From: Acorus gramineus
Lineage: Eukaryota; Streptophyta; Magnoliopsida; Acorales; Acoraceae
Reading direction: 5' to 3'
DNA length: 64,000 nt
Assembly: GCA_030737835.1 (NCBI GenBank)
Contig: JAUJYN010000067.1
Span: 305,116 to 369,115 of the forward strand
Made by a program: the position numbers and the translations under genes. Below the pieces are notes generated by a model that worked only from the letters and a program-made list of their open reading frames with translations, was not told the origin of the DNA and did not search any database. Shown here in pieces: positions 37,086 to 48,140 of this stretch. Each line of letters begins with the position of its first letter. Position 1 is the first letter of the stretch.

Positions 37086-37481
37086 TGTCATCTGAGTCGG
37101 ATCTGGAGGAGGAGCTTCCGAGGGATTCATCAGTAGCGGAGTAGCGCTACATCCCGCGAGTATCAGAGGCTATCAGCATTCCTTTTGCTTGTATGTATTA
37201 TATTCCGTGCTTGGGCACGCGTTTGTGTATTATTTGGATGTCTCTGTATATATATTGGCTCTCACAGGACAGTTGATTATGTATCGAGTCTGTAATATGT
37301 TTTTGAATTAAAGATTCAGTCTTTAGCTTCCGCATTTGGTGTATATATCATGTCAGCCCTGTTTTTATCTGTGTTGTCATTTTAGCTGTTGTGTGAGTAT
37401 GTTATTGAACTCCTGTTTACTGATATCATATATACACTTGCTGCGTCCCGGGGTCGGCCGGCCCTGGGGCGTGACAAAAGT

Positions 37482-37493
37482 TGGTATCAGAGC
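37482..37493 (+). other. Primer-binding site of E2 (tRNA-iMet)
   Basis: TGGTATCAGAGC lies five bases after the 5' LTR, complementary to the 3' end of initiator tRNA-Met. Confidence 0.97.
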
Positions 37494-37574
37494 CTGGTCC
37501 TGTCAGAGCCAATGGTCTTCTTTTCGTAGAGATGAGTCCTAGGATTTTTATATGAGTTTTCTTAGGTTGCTGAT

Positions 37575-38765
37575 ATGCCTCCTCGTGGAGGACGGCGCGG
37601 ACATGGTCCCTCTCGACCTTTGGAGGTTTCCGGACCTGCTAGAGGCGAGGATGCTACTGGAGAGTCCACGGCTGTGAGGCCAGGATCGGCGCAGGCGCCT
37701 CCTGCATGGGAACGTGCGTTCGCTCGGATAGCGGATTTAGTGGAGACTCAGACCAGGGCACTGGAGGCCCAGACCAGAGTGTTGGTAGAGCAGGCGCGGG
37801 AGATCCAGGAGCTGAGGGCGGCCCGTGATGCAGTTCCACAGGTCCCTTGGTGGCAGATCCGCCTGTGGTACCCGATGTACCCCCAATCCCTGTGGTGATT
37901 CCGGCGGTGAGAGTTCAGGATTCCCCGGCGAGGGAGGTGGAGCTGGAGGCTGCAGCGCGGGTGCAGCAGAGTGGCCTCGCGGCCTTTCTGAAGCTCCACC
38001 CTCCCAAGTTTCAATGGCCAGTTGGCGGATCCTCTTGCTCCAGAGCGATGGTTGATGGAGGTGGATATGATCTTCTCGACTATGCATTGCATGGATCGCC
38101 AGCGAGTCTCCCTTGCCACCTTCATGCTGACGGGTAGTGCTGCCGACTGGTGGGCTACCCGAGTGGTGGACATCCCCGAGGGATTGGAGCAACTTTCATG
38201 GGCGGGATTCCGGAGGTATTTCCTGGAGGAGTACTTCCTGTTCTCGGAGCGGCAGATCGTGATGCAGGAGTTTGAGCGGTTGACGCAGGGCTCTATGTCT
38301 GTCGCCGATTACTCCACGCGCTTCACGAGGCTATCCAGATTCGCTCCAGCCTTGGTGATGGACGAAGAGACGAGGTGCCACCGTTTCGAGCTTGGTCTCT
38401 GCAGCGCCATTCGGGTGCATGTCTCCTCCCAGGCTTTCTCGAGGTTCTCAGACTTGGTGTCTCGAGCGAAGACAGTCGAGCGAGACCTCAGGATCCTCGT
38501 GAGGGTTCCGACCCCTTCTGCAGATCAGAGTCCTCCCAGGAGCCAGGACCAGGGGCAGTGCAAGAAGAGGCCCCGCTTTGATCATTTAGCGGCTGCCTCT
38601 CCTCCAGCAGATGTGGTGCCAGTGTGGGATCCAGCACCCATTGCGGCAGTGCCAATCCAGGCCTGGCGACCAGAGACGCGGCGCTGTTACCATTGTCAGC
38701 GCATCGGGCATATCTCGTATAATTGCCCAGATGCTGGTCGACCCCGCGTGCAGCCTCAGCGTTAG
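37575..38765 (+). pseudogene. E2 gag, frameshifted
   Basis: Gag forms the cytoplasmic particle that packages element RNA. The start MPPRGGRRGHG is shared with E3. An N-terminal coiled-coil-like stretch (ETQTRALEAQTRVLVEQ) comes first. The Retrotrans_gag core follows, with FLKLHPP, AADWWATRVVD and SVADYSTRFTRLSRFAP. The zinc knuckle CYHCQRIGHISYNC (CX2CX4HX4C) lies near the end. Two frame changes, near 37840 and 38020, break the frame, so no full Gag is made. It stops at TAG soon after the knuckle. Words resembling a protease N terminus (GRVAAL, AEEAQVPGVMV) continue in another frame to about 38885. Confidence 0.93.
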
Positions 38766-38936
38766 TAGCCAGTGCAGCCGGCGAGGCGTGCCCCTGCTCC
38801 TCAGCCGTAGTTTGTTCAGGGCAGAGTTGCAGCTCTTTCGGCCGAGGAGGCGCAGGTTCCGGGTGTCATGGTTCGAGGTAATGTTTTGTTTCCCTAGCTC
38901 CCTATAAATATATGTGTGTTGGTTGCTGTTAAGCAT

Positions 38937-39765
38937 GTGTGTATTATCTCGATGAGCGGGTATTGAGAGTGGTTGTTCAAGTTGAGGAGGCTGGGTTGTA
39001 GCCGTCCTGGCAGTGGGCTCCCATCCGTAGGTGCCGCCGATGTAGTCGGAGGGGTACTAATCATGGGAGTATGCCAGGTAGAGGCTACCTGGGAGAGGGT
39101 TAATGAATGTGGTCGCGAGCGTGGAATCGTTCTCCCCTTCGTTGGACCCGTGTAGGGACTCCTCAGCATAGACAGACTATCCTAATAGAGGGCTCCCATC
39201 AGTAGGCACCTCCTGATCTTGGACTCGGACTGTGCTGAATGTGGGAGTAGACCAGGCAATAGCAGGCTATCCTGACAGAGGGCTCCCATCAGTAGGCACC
39301 TCCTGATCTTGGACTCGGACTGTGCTGAATGTGGGAGTAGACCAGGCAAGCTACGGTGTGGAGGAGAGGCTACCGGTGGACCAGGGGTGTAGAGCAGTCT
39401 AAGTCTCTCCCAAAGTCCCAAGATGTCTCCTTTCAGGAGTGAGGGTGTGGATGAGACGAAGACGCGTCGCCTCGTGACCCAATTGTTGTTCGACCGTTCC
39501 CACGGATGTTGGGTCCGGTCTTGTGATGGAGGTTGAAGGTTATCGGTGGGTGATTATCTAGATGTAGATGATCAAGTGCGGTTGGTGGTATTCTTTAGGG
39601 GTGATGTCTTCTTCTAGTGTTCCTTTTCTGGTTTAAGGGGCCGTGTGAGGTCAGCGTTGAGACCCGGGCTAGGGTACTTCGTGTTCCTTGTTTGGTTGTC
39701 GGGGTATCCTATATCGGGACCTCATGCTGCTCTCCCAAGGTTTCTTTTCCCAGTCAAGGGATACC
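38937..39765 (+). repeat. LTR-derived segment replacing most of E2 pol
   Basis: The order of motifs matches LTR sequence around 800-1400 of the window. It starts with ATCTCGATGAG, then the CTCCCATCCG module, the CTCCCCTTCGTTGGA stretch, the 90-bp tandem pair (39181 and 39271), a GTGAGGGTG tract and finally TAGATGTAGATGATC. The palindromic module follows (core 39659-39722). The same 90-bp pair sits in both E2 LTRs. Confidence 0.8.
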
Positions 39766-39774
39766 CTGGAAGCA

Positions 39775-40382
39775 TCAGCTGGTGATGGATCAAGTGCGAG
39801 TTTGGTTGGAGCGTATGGTTTTTCTGGGCCACGAGATTTTCTGGCAAGGGCATATCTGTGGACCCGGTCAAGTTGCTCGCTGTGTCAATTTGGCGTTGAC
39901 CGTCGAACCCTGCTGGGATTCGGAGCTTCCTGGGCTTGGCGGGTTATTGCGGGAGGTCTGTCGAGGGTTTCTCGAGGATAGCTGTACCTCCTAACCGCCT
40001 CGCTTGGAAGGATGTCCGGTTCGAACGGTCCCCGTCTTGCGAGGAGAGCTTCCTGGAGTTTAAGCGAAGGCTCACCTCAGCGCCAGTTCTTACCCTTCCG
40101 TCTGGGAGGGGTGGGTTCGCAGGTTGCTCTGAGGCATCGCGGTTGGGTGTGTGTTGCGTCCATGATCCTGCTCACGTCATCCCGTTCGAGCCGCTCGTCT
40201 TCGAGCCGGACTGTCATTCGTGGAGCAGCTGATTGTGATCATGGACCGCCGCGAGAAAGGGCTCCGCACCAAGACCGTCCCGTTGGTCAAGGTGCGATGG
40301 CTGCACCGTTCCGGTGCCGAGGCCCCTTGAGAGCTCGAGGATGCCTTGCGTGACGCGTATCCGCATCTCTTCCCTTCCTAGA
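39775..40382 (+). pseudogene. E2 RT end fused to integrase chromodomain-like tail
   Basis: FLGHEI, then LGLAGY-like words, EGFSRIAVPPNRL, KDVRFE, CEESFLEFKRRL and SAPVLTLPSG are the connection end of chromovirus RT. Right after FAGCSEASRLGV, the start of RNase H, the frame runs into VHDPAHVIPFEPL, the integrase C-terminal tail. MDRREKGLRTKTVPLVKVRW follows to about 40382. RNase H and the integrase core are missing between them. Stops and frameshifts are present. E3 has a junction in nearly the same place. Confidence 0.85.
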
Positions 40383-40415
40383 TGTTTTTGCATTATTTTG
40401 AGGACAAAATTTCCT

Positions 40416-40428
40416 AAGGGGGGAAGAA
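40416..40428 (+). other. Polypurine tract of E2
   Basis: AAGGGGGGAAGAA directly abuts the 3' LTR. Confidence 0.95.
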
Positions 40429-43400
40429 TGTTATATATGTGTCACTTTTAACCTTCTGGTAACCGTTGGACCATTCTGGCAGTTTTTCAGTTTTTTTTTT
40501 TTTTCGTTTTTCGATCGGAACCGCTAAAATTTCAGGCTGTTAGCTATCGCCCTGAGATTGAGGGCTCCGATTGAAAATCTAACTGCATATTATGTGTCCT
40601 AGTGCCATTCCAAGCCGCTCACAAAAATTTCATCGAATTCCGGTAAAATTTTAGAATTTCACAGTTCCGGGGCGTATCCGGGTTTTGACAGAGCGAGAAG
40701 TCATTGGGAGAGTTGACTCGGTCAAAGTGGGCCCATGACTTGGTCAACCCTTTTTGTTTTTATTTGTGGTTGGGTTGACCCAAGTCAAAACCCACTTAAC
40801 TCATCTAATCATGCCTTAAGCCCTAATTAACCTTGGTTAACATTAATCTAAGTGTTGACTTTATATAAGTGTGAGCTAAAAAGGTTCCTACACTATTCAT
40901 CATCTTCTTCCTTGGAATTTCTCTCTCCCCCTCTCTCTTTTTCTTAGTTTTGAGCCACTTAGAGGGCTTGGAACTCAAAACCCAAAACATAGAAAGGTTA
41001 GATCCGGTCCCGATCTATACCCCGGTATTTTCGGATTCGAATTCCGGCGTGTTTAGCCCCTTCTCCCCCTCTCTTTTCTCCCCTGATTTGAGCCATTTCG
41101 AGGGCTAAGGAAGAGCTTGGCGGTGGAGGTCTTTGGGGAGGTGTTTCGGTGCGCGGAGAGCAACCGAACTTCCTTTCCTTCCCTTGGTAAGCTCTTTTTC
41201 CTTCTTTTTTTGGCTTAGATGCTTGTTAGGAGGGTGGTTTTGAGGTTGGGTGGTGGTCGGCAGCTGTGGGTGGCTGTTGGTGGTGGTTGGGAGGCGGTTG
41301 GAGGCCATTGGTGGCCGGAGAGAGGAGGTTGGGTTGCTCGGGCAGGGTGGTTGGCTGTCCCGGGTAGGATGGCAGCGAGCGCAGCAGGCAGCGCATCAGG
41401 TGGCCGGGCGCGCGAGCGCGTGCGCGCGGGCGTGCGCTCGGGTGGTGCAGGGGGCGTGCTGGGCGCGCTGGGTAGGCTGGCAGAGCTGGCATGTAGGATG
41501 GCTGGCGAGGCGAGCGGGCTGTGCGAGCAAGGCAGGCAGGCGGGCAGTGCTCGGGCAGCAGGCGGGCAGTGCTCAGGCGGGTAGGCGAGCGGTGCTCGGG
41601 CCACTCGGCGATGCGCGCAGGCAGGCAGCACGGGCAAGCAGCGCGGAGGCTGGCAGGCGCGCTGGGCGCGTGCTGCCAGGCGCGCTGGGCGCCGTGCGGG
41701 CAAAGAGCGCGCGGAGCGCTGCGCAGGGGCACAGGGCATGCGGTGCGCGCGGGGCGAGTAGGGTGCGAGCGGGGAGTGTGAGCGGGCAGGTGTGTGGGCG
41801 CTACGCTGGGGCGCAGTGCGCGCGGGTGCACCCGGGGCTGGTCGAGCCGGTGGTACGCGCGAGGTGCGCGGGGAGCGAGGCAGTGGCGCGCAGGGTGTGC
41901 GGGTGTGCGCGCGGGTTGCTGCGCTGGGGCGCAGTGAGCGCGTGGTGCACCCAGGAGGTCTCGGCAGGGTGTCCGGGCGTGCGGGCTGGGCTCGGCAAGG
42001 CGTCTGGGGGCGCGGGCCGGGGCTCGACTTTGCGCCCGAGGCGGGTGGCCGTGCGTGCGGCTGCCCGGGAGTTCGGGAGTGAGTAGGGGTGCTCGGGCTC
42101 GCGTGCGTACAGGCTGTATGTACGCTTGTCCGAGTGTTGTGTATTTTAATGTATTCTTGGGTTTAATTGTGTGTTATACTCACCATATTAAATACCTGTC
42201 TTGCAGATCTTGACGGACGGTCGCGCGACGACCCAGATACCGGTGAGTGGGACAATCCAACCCGGCAGGGAGGCGTTACATGCATTTGGGCGTGTACCGT
42301 CCTCCCCTGGGGCACCATAATTAATGTTAACTTGTGTAATATGAAAACTATGTAAGCATGATAATGTGTAGTATGCATGCCACCCTAGACTTTGTATGCT
42401 AGGGACTTGTACCCTTAGGAACCATGCATCCTATTATCATGTTTCCCTACTAGGAAAACCTTGACTTATGCATGTTCCCATTTAGTTTAATTTGCATATA
42501 TCAAGTGCGAGCATGTGATTGTTAGCATGTCTTAGTGAATATTATAGGGGAGGGGCCTCGCGAGGACAGCGGTGAGACCCGGACTAGGGTACTCCGTGTT
42601 CCTTGTTTGGTTGTCGGGATGTCCTATATCGGGACCTCACGCTGCCCTCCCAAGGTTCTTTCCCCCGGTAATATTCCAACCTCTTTATTATAATGTCTGT
42701 TCCCCGCATCCTGGTTATGCGCCCTGGAGGAATTCTGAAGAATTCATGACATTAGAGTTGTTGAGATGTGTTTGTCAGCGGATCCGAGTGGATCATATGC
42801 GTGTGGGTAGGCTGTTTCTCTCCCCTTTGTTGGATCCGTGTAGGAACTCCTCAGCATAGACTGACAGAGGGCTCCCATCAGTAGGCACCTCCTGATCTTG
42901 GACTCGGACTGTGCTGAATGTGGGAGTAGACCAGGCAATAGCAGGCTATCCTGACAGAGGGCTCCCATCAGTAGGCACCTCCTGATCTTGGACTCGGACT
43001 GTGCTGAATGTGGGAGTAGACCAGGCAAGCTACGGTGTGGAGGAGAGGCTATCGGTGGACCAAGGGTGATTAACAGCCTAGTCAGTCCCAATATCCTATG
43101 TCACCCATTGAGGGGTGAGGGTGAGGGTGTAGTGGGTTGGCGATGTAGCGACCCACTGGATTATTAGTCCCAATATCCTATGTCACCTATTGAGGGGTGA
43201 GGGTGAGGGTGTATGATTGTGTATGGATGATTATCAGGCTAATAAGTCCCAATATCCTATGTCACCTATTGAGGGGTGAGGGTGAGGGTGTAGTGGGTTG
43301 GCGATAGCGACCCACTGGCCTGTATAGCTGTTGCCATTTTGTGGCTTTTAATAATGTGATTGTGGAATAATAAGATCTGGTGGTTAATATATATATTGTG

Positions 43401-43855
43401 ATGCATGGGTTATGCTGCTCACTGAGCGTGTGGCTCACCCCTCGCATAATATTTTTCTTCAGTGTCATCTGAGTCGGATCTGGAGGAGGAGCTCCCCGAG
43501 GGATTTCATCAGTAGCGGAGTAGCGCTACGTCCCGCGAGTATCAGAGGCTATCAGCATTCCTTTTGCTTGTATGTATTATATTCTGTGCTTGGGCACGCG
43601 TTTGTATTGTATTTGGATGTCTTTGTATATATATTGGCTCTCACAGGACAGTTGATTATGTATCGAGTCTGTAATGTGTTTTTGAATTACAGATTCAGTC
43701 TTTAGCTTCCGCATTTGGTGTATATATCATGTCAGCCCTGTTTTTATCTGTGTTGTCATTTTAGCTGTCGTGTGAGTATGTTATTGAACTCCTGTTTACT
43801 GATATCATATATACATTTGCCGCGTCTCGGAGTCGGCCGGCCTCGGCGCATGACA
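40429..43855 (+). repeat. E2 3' LTR
   Basis: TGTTATATATGTG to GCATGACA, 3427 bp, collinear with the 5' LTR and clearly its sister. TATATAAG at 40862-40869 is the likely TATA box. The donor GT is at 41187, the acceptor ends at 42206, the GC block is at about 41350-42110 and the palindromic module at 42574-42636. The 90-bp tandem pair starts at 42861 and 42951. The last bases carry point changes (GGCGCATGACA). Confidence 0.97.
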
Positions 43856-43860
43856 TAACC

Positions 43861-44256
43861 AGACTCAAAGAACACATATTGCATTCACCAGGAGCTAATG
43901 CTAAACCTTGCCCTAGAACAACACCAGAAATTAGAAAAGAAATAGAAGAATTCATGAATAAAAAATCTGAGAGTAAATGTAGAAGAGGTTCATTTTATTC
44001 TGAAGATTTTGCTAGAGACATAGGAGATCAACAACCACATGTAGGTGATGATGATGTAATAGAAATTGGTGGTCCTAGTTCAAGGCCTCCTCCATCCAAA
44101 CAAAGAAGGAAAAACACTAGAGGTCCTATGGATTTATTTTGTAGAGGTAATGTTGAAGATGTAGTTGATCAAAGATTAAGAGGAGGCCCTGGACAACAAA
44201 CAACTTTAGAAAATAGATTAAAAAAAGAAGAAAGGAAAAATGCAATTCAAAGATAG
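43861..44256 (+). pseudogene. hAT transposase, end of BED finger and linker
   Basis: It continues the transposase after E2: RLKEHILH completes the BED finger (DNA binding), followed by GANAKPCPRTTPEIRKEI, an acidic stretch and a basic RPPPSKQRRKNTRG patch. The frame ends in a stop at about 44256. The next domain continues in a different frame from about 44250 (KIARWAITAG), so a frameshift separates the parts. Confidence 0.88.
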
Positions 44257-46296
44257 CTAGATGGGCAATCACTGCAGGTGTATCTTTTCATGCATTAACT
44301 TCACGTTCTTTTCATGTTGCATTAGAAGCAATAGGTAGATTTGGGTCTGGTTTAGCCCCACCATCAATGCATGAGATAAGTGAAACATGTTTGCAAGAAG
44401 AGGTAAGAGAAACTCATAAGATTTTAGAGATACATAAAGGACATTGGAAAACTTATGGTTGTACATTAATGTGTGATGGATGGACTGACAGAAGACAAAG
44501 ATCATTAATTAACTTTTTAGCTAATTCTCCAAAAGGAACCATGTTTTTGAAATCCATTGATGCATCTGCACATTCACACACTGCAATATATTTGTTTAAA
44601 GAAATAAATGATGTTATTGAAAATATTATTGGAAAAGAAAATGTTGTTCAAATTGTAACTGATAACGCTGCTAATTATAAAGCTGCATGTGAATTAGTGA
44701 TAGAGAGGCACCCCACAATATTTTGGACACCATGTGCTGCACATTGTATTGATTTAATTTTGGAAGACATTGGAAAGATGCATATTAGAACTATTAGTTT
44801 AGCTAGAAGAATCACTGTTTTCATTTATGCACACACACAATTATTGCACTGCATGAGATTGTTTTGCAATGGAGATATTGTTAGGCCAGGACCCACTAGA
44901 TTTGCCACATCATTCTTAACTTTGCAATCACTTTGGGAACATAAGAATGCACTTAGGACACTCATGGTAGCAGATGAATGGACCAAGAGCAAGTGGTGTA
45001 ACCTTAGAACCGGAAAACAAACAGAAAGAACTATTCTTTCTGTTCAATTCTGGAAAGGTGTACAACGAGCCCTTCACGCTGGAATTCCCCTGGTCCATGT
45101 CTTGAGATTAGTTGATGGAGATGAAAAACCCTCTATGGGCTACTTATACAATGCAATGGATAGGGCCAAAGAAAAAATTAAGGAAAACTATCAGTACAGA
45201 CCACTGCAATATGGCCCTGTTATTGAGGTAATCGAAGGAAGATGGAGTCGTCAGATGTCGTCTGACCTTTACCATGCAGGATTTGTCCTTAACCCCGGAG
45301 TATGGTTTAAGACCGCGGACCGGGACGCGGCAGTCCAAACACATATGCTTCGTTGTGTGCAGGCAATGGCGAAGATGGAGCCAGATCCGGAGGTGCAAGA
45401 CAGACTGCAAAAACAACTGGATTATTATTTACAGGAAAGTGGACCGTTCAGTTGGGGAACCATCGTGAGAGCAAGGGACAACACAATCCCAGTCAATTGG
45501 TGGGATAAATACGGGGGCGAGGTACCAGAGTTGAGGAAGGTCGCCATCAAAATTCTTGGACTCACTTGTTCATCTTCCGGTTGTGAGAGAAACTGGAGCG
45601 CATTTGAAAATGTGAGTTGTCCTTACAAATTTATGAAGTACGATTTTTAAAATTTATCTACTTTATAATATCTCACTTTAATTTTCTTGCTTTTAACAGT
45701 TACACACCAAGAAGAGGAATCGGTTGAAGCAAAAGAAGTTGAATGATTTGGTGTTCGTGCAATACAATCAAAAATTGCATGAGCGTTTCCTAAATCTTCA
45801 ACGTAACCCAGCACATGAAGATCCAATCAATTTGGATTCATTGGAAGACGACAACGAGTGGATTATGGATGTCGACGGCCCAGTATTCCAAGGTGAAGAC
45901 TTGACATGGTCTCAAGTGGAGCATCAAGCATACGGCGACACCATAGAACATCAACGCCCGAGACGATCCACGCAGCAGACTCAACAATCTGAAGGTGCAA
46001 GACGACGTGGAAAACGGCCAATCATTGAGGAGCCTGAAGATGAGGATGACGACGATGATGAAGAAGACGAAGTCATCCCCGCAACACAATTTCAGGGCCA
46101 AGAAGGAGTTGAATCATCAGATGAAACAAGAGATGTGGATAATGAAATTCAAGAAGAAGACACAGATTCGAATGACAACAACGGTGGACACGGCGGCAAC
46201 GATGGTGGTGGCACCTCTTATGGTTATGGCACACCATTAGGTGGAACCCAGGGAGGGGATTTTGTAACCAATGCAATGGATTATCTATTTAAATGA
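44255..46296 (+). pseudogene. hAT transposase, DUF659 and C-terminal dimerisation domain
   Basis: The frame is open from about 44255 (usable ATG at 44367). DUF659 is seen as GCTLMCDGWTDRRQRSLINF, GTMFLKSIDAS and VQIVTDNAANYKAACE, with CAAHCIDLILEDIGK after it; these fit the RNase-H-like catalytic fold. The hAT dimerisation motif WWDKYGGEVPELRKVAI and CERNWSAFE follows. A phase-0 intron (45612-45699, GTGAGT to TTTTAACAG) interrupts the C-terminal hAT motif. Exon 2 (45700-46296) gives LHTKKRNRLKQKKLNDLVFV, then an acidic, Gly-rich tail and a stop. The domains look well preserved. The gene is broken only by upstream frame changes and E2. Confidence 0.93.
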
Positions 46297-46562
46297 AATT
46301 TCTTCACTTTTATAGTTTTATGTTGTAATTAATTAGTTATGCATTTTTATTTCAAACCAAAACCATTGTAAAATTATTAATATCTTCATATGAAATTATT
46401 CTTATTCATTTTCATTATTTTCCACAATTTTTTTTATCATTTTTTGCTTTTTTTAAATTTTTTTCCATTTTTTCAAAAAAAAAAAATTCGGCCGATCGAT
46501 ATATCGATTGGAAGCCTAATCGATATATCGATTAAATCGATATCTAAAACACTGATTAATAC

Positions 46563-46598
46563 TCGTGCTTGTGAACAGTATATGTGTATGGATGTCTT
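46563..46598 (+). mobile_element. Truncated stub of the LTR that received the hAT
   Basis: TCGTGCTTGTG to ATGGATGTC continues the LTR of 23976-26401 after the hAT TSD, then stops. The family sequence would go on with TATATTGGCTCTCACAGG. The next bases are minus-strand Tat RNase H. Confidence 0.75.
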
Positions 46599-47260
46599 TT
46601 GTTACGCGTTCGTCTTTGGTCTGGTACTCGCTAGTGCTCTAACACACCACAGGCTGTGAGTCACTGAAGATTTTGAGCTTTCTGACTACCATCAACTACG
46701 AACTCCAAACCTATGATTTGGGCTTCATATTCAGCCTCATTGTTAGAGGCCTTGAATCCTAGCTTGATCGCATGCTCAAAAAGAATCAATCTTCTCTTCG
46801 TAAGATTAACTCTGCTCCTGACCCTTTCCAGTTGGATGCCCCATCAACATGGAGAGTCCAAGAAATCAGCCTGAGATCAGAAATAGTGCAAATATGTTGC
46901 TCTGCCAGCATTAGGTCGGCGATGATGTTGGCCAAAACCTGTTCTTTGATTGCATTCTTGGGTTGATAGTGAATGTCAAAGGCTGACAGTTCCACTGCCT
47001 ATTTCAGCAATCGTCTTGCGACGTCCGCCTTTCATAACACCGCTTTGAGAGGTGAATCGTTGATCACATGGATTGTGTGGGCTTAAAAATTATGGCGCAA
47101 CCTTTGAGCAGAAACGAGCAAGGCAAACGCAAGTTTTTTTATGCGGGAATACCTAGTTTCTGCCCCGTTGAGCGCCTTACTTGCATAATAAATTGCCCTC
47201 TGCCCCCCGATCCACATCCTTAAGCAGTGCTGAACTGACAGCATGCTCAAAATTCACAAT
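46597..47260 (-). pseudogene. Tat-lineage RNase H remnant
   Basis: On the minus strand, LSAFDIHYQPKNAIKEQVLA and LHVDGASNWKGSGAELIL (46786-46995) match the Tat-type RNase H, with the first catalytic Asp in VDGAS. EAEYEAQIIGL, then KIFSDSQPVV and EYQTKDERVTK follow with frame changes, the last ending at the LTR stub near 46597. Integrase should come next but is absent. 47000-47260 holds the linker from RT, with stops. Confidence 0.88.
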
Positions 47261-48140
47261 CTAAAGAAGCAGGATATCTCCAAGTGATGGGCATACCAGA
47301 AGAGGAGGCGTGCTGAGATATTTCTTGATTTCCTCAAACACATTCTGACATTTTGGTGTCCCCTCAAACTTCTGAGCCTTCCATAACATAAGGAAGAATG
47401 GTTGACAATGATTGGTGGCTCTGTAGATACACTGGTTGAGAGCAGCCAATCTTCCGGTTAGCCTTTGCACGTACTTCTTGGTTCGCAGAGGCTCCATCTC
47501 TATAATCGTATTGATCAAATCAGGATTTTGCTTTAATTCTTCATTGTGTCGTTAATTACCGCAAAAACTTATCCGAGGTGACCCCAAAGGAACACTTTGT
47601 TGCATTTAGTTAAAGGTGATATTTGCGCGACACTGAGAAAACTTCCTCTAAGTGTGATAGATGGTCATTTCGATGCACGCTTTTGACCATCTATCGTCGA
47701 TATAGACCTCAACGGTCTTACTGATCTAGTGCAGGAAGACTTTGGTCACCAACCTCTGGTAAGTGGCCCTGACATTTTTCAACTCGAATGGCATCACCTT
47801 GTAACAGTAAATGCCTATAGGGTTATAAAAGTTGTCTTCTCTTGATCGGGCTCATACGTTGGGATTTGATGATAATTTGAGTAAGTGTTCATCAAGCTCA
47901 TTAGTTCATTTCCCGATGAAGAGTCCACCAATTGATCAATCTTCAAAAGTGGGAAGCTATCCTTGGGGCAAGCGCTGTTCAGATCAATGAAATCCACGCA
48001 TACCCTCCACTTCTTGTTCTTCTTGGGAACCACCTCCGTATTTGCTAGCCAGTCGGCATGACGCACCTCACAAATGAACCTGGCTGTCAAAAGTTTGTTC
48101 ACCTCATCTCGCACGGCTTCTACGTGCACAGGGGCCATTC
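47261..48140 (-). pseudogene. Tat-lineage reverse transcriptase remnant
   Basis: RWRVCVDF-like words and DLNSACPKDSFPL, then YSNYHQIPTYEPDQEKTTFI (47815-48138) are the fingers and palm. KVMPFELKN and the catalytic YIDD (codons at about 47694-47705) follow in shifted frames. LTGRLAALNQCIYRATNHC and FEEIKKYLSTPPLL (47261-47518) are the thumb and connection. The wording is that of the Tat (Ogre/Retand-like) branch of Ty3/gypsy, not the chromovirus branch. Several frameshifts and stops make it inactive. Confidence 0.92.

Larger units (their letters stand above)
34062..37476 (+). repeat. E2 5' LTR
   Basis: TGTTATATATGTG to GGGGCGTGACA, 3415 bp. The likely TATA box region at 34491-34498 reads TATATTAG, against TATATAAG in the 3' LTR. 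A GC-rich block occupies about 34985-35740. The palindromic module core is at 36198-36262, and a 90-bp tandem pair starts at 36487 and 36577. G-rich tracts with AGTGGGTTG/CGACCCACT stems lie at about 36760 and 36920. TGAGC/GCTCA precedes an acceptor-like CTCCAG ending at 37085. Confidence 0.97.
34062..43855 (+). mobile_element. E2: complete non-autonomous chromovirus (TSD TAACC)
   Basis: It is flanked by TAACC at 34057-34061 and 43856-43860, with 3.4-kb LTRs, a primer-binding site and a polypurine tract. The internal region is only 2952 bp. It keeps gag, a protease stub, an LTR-derived segment, the RT end and the integrase tail. Most of protease and RT, all of RNase H and most of integrase are gone, so it would need enzymes from a relative. 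The insertion cut the hAT BED finger. Confidence 0.97.
26402..46554 (+). mobile_element. hAT DNA transposon, interrupted twice (TSD ATTAATAC)
   Basis: An 8-bp direct repeat ATTAATAC lies at 26394-26401 and 46555-46562. Imperfect terminal inverted repeats begin CATAGTTTTA on the left and CAGTGTTTTA read inward from the right. Subterminal copies of ATCGATATATCGATT-like motifs lie near both ends. Removing the compound LTR (26930-33693) and E2 (34062-43860) leaves about 3590 bp, a usual autonomous hAT size, with one transposase gene. The gene has at least two frame disruptions besides E2, so the copy is not expected to act. The 5' part (26402-26929) is non-coding, with CT-rich and A-rich runs. 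Confidence 0.95.

Noticed and set aside
37482..37493. Possible tRNA gene match
   Set aside because: Only 12 bases match the tRNA 3' end, at the primer-binding position. There is no tRNA fold.
43879..46296. hAT transposase as a domesticated host gene
   Set aside because: It lies inside a copy with terminal repeats and an 8-bp duplication, and has frame disruptions, so it is an ordinary decaying transposon.
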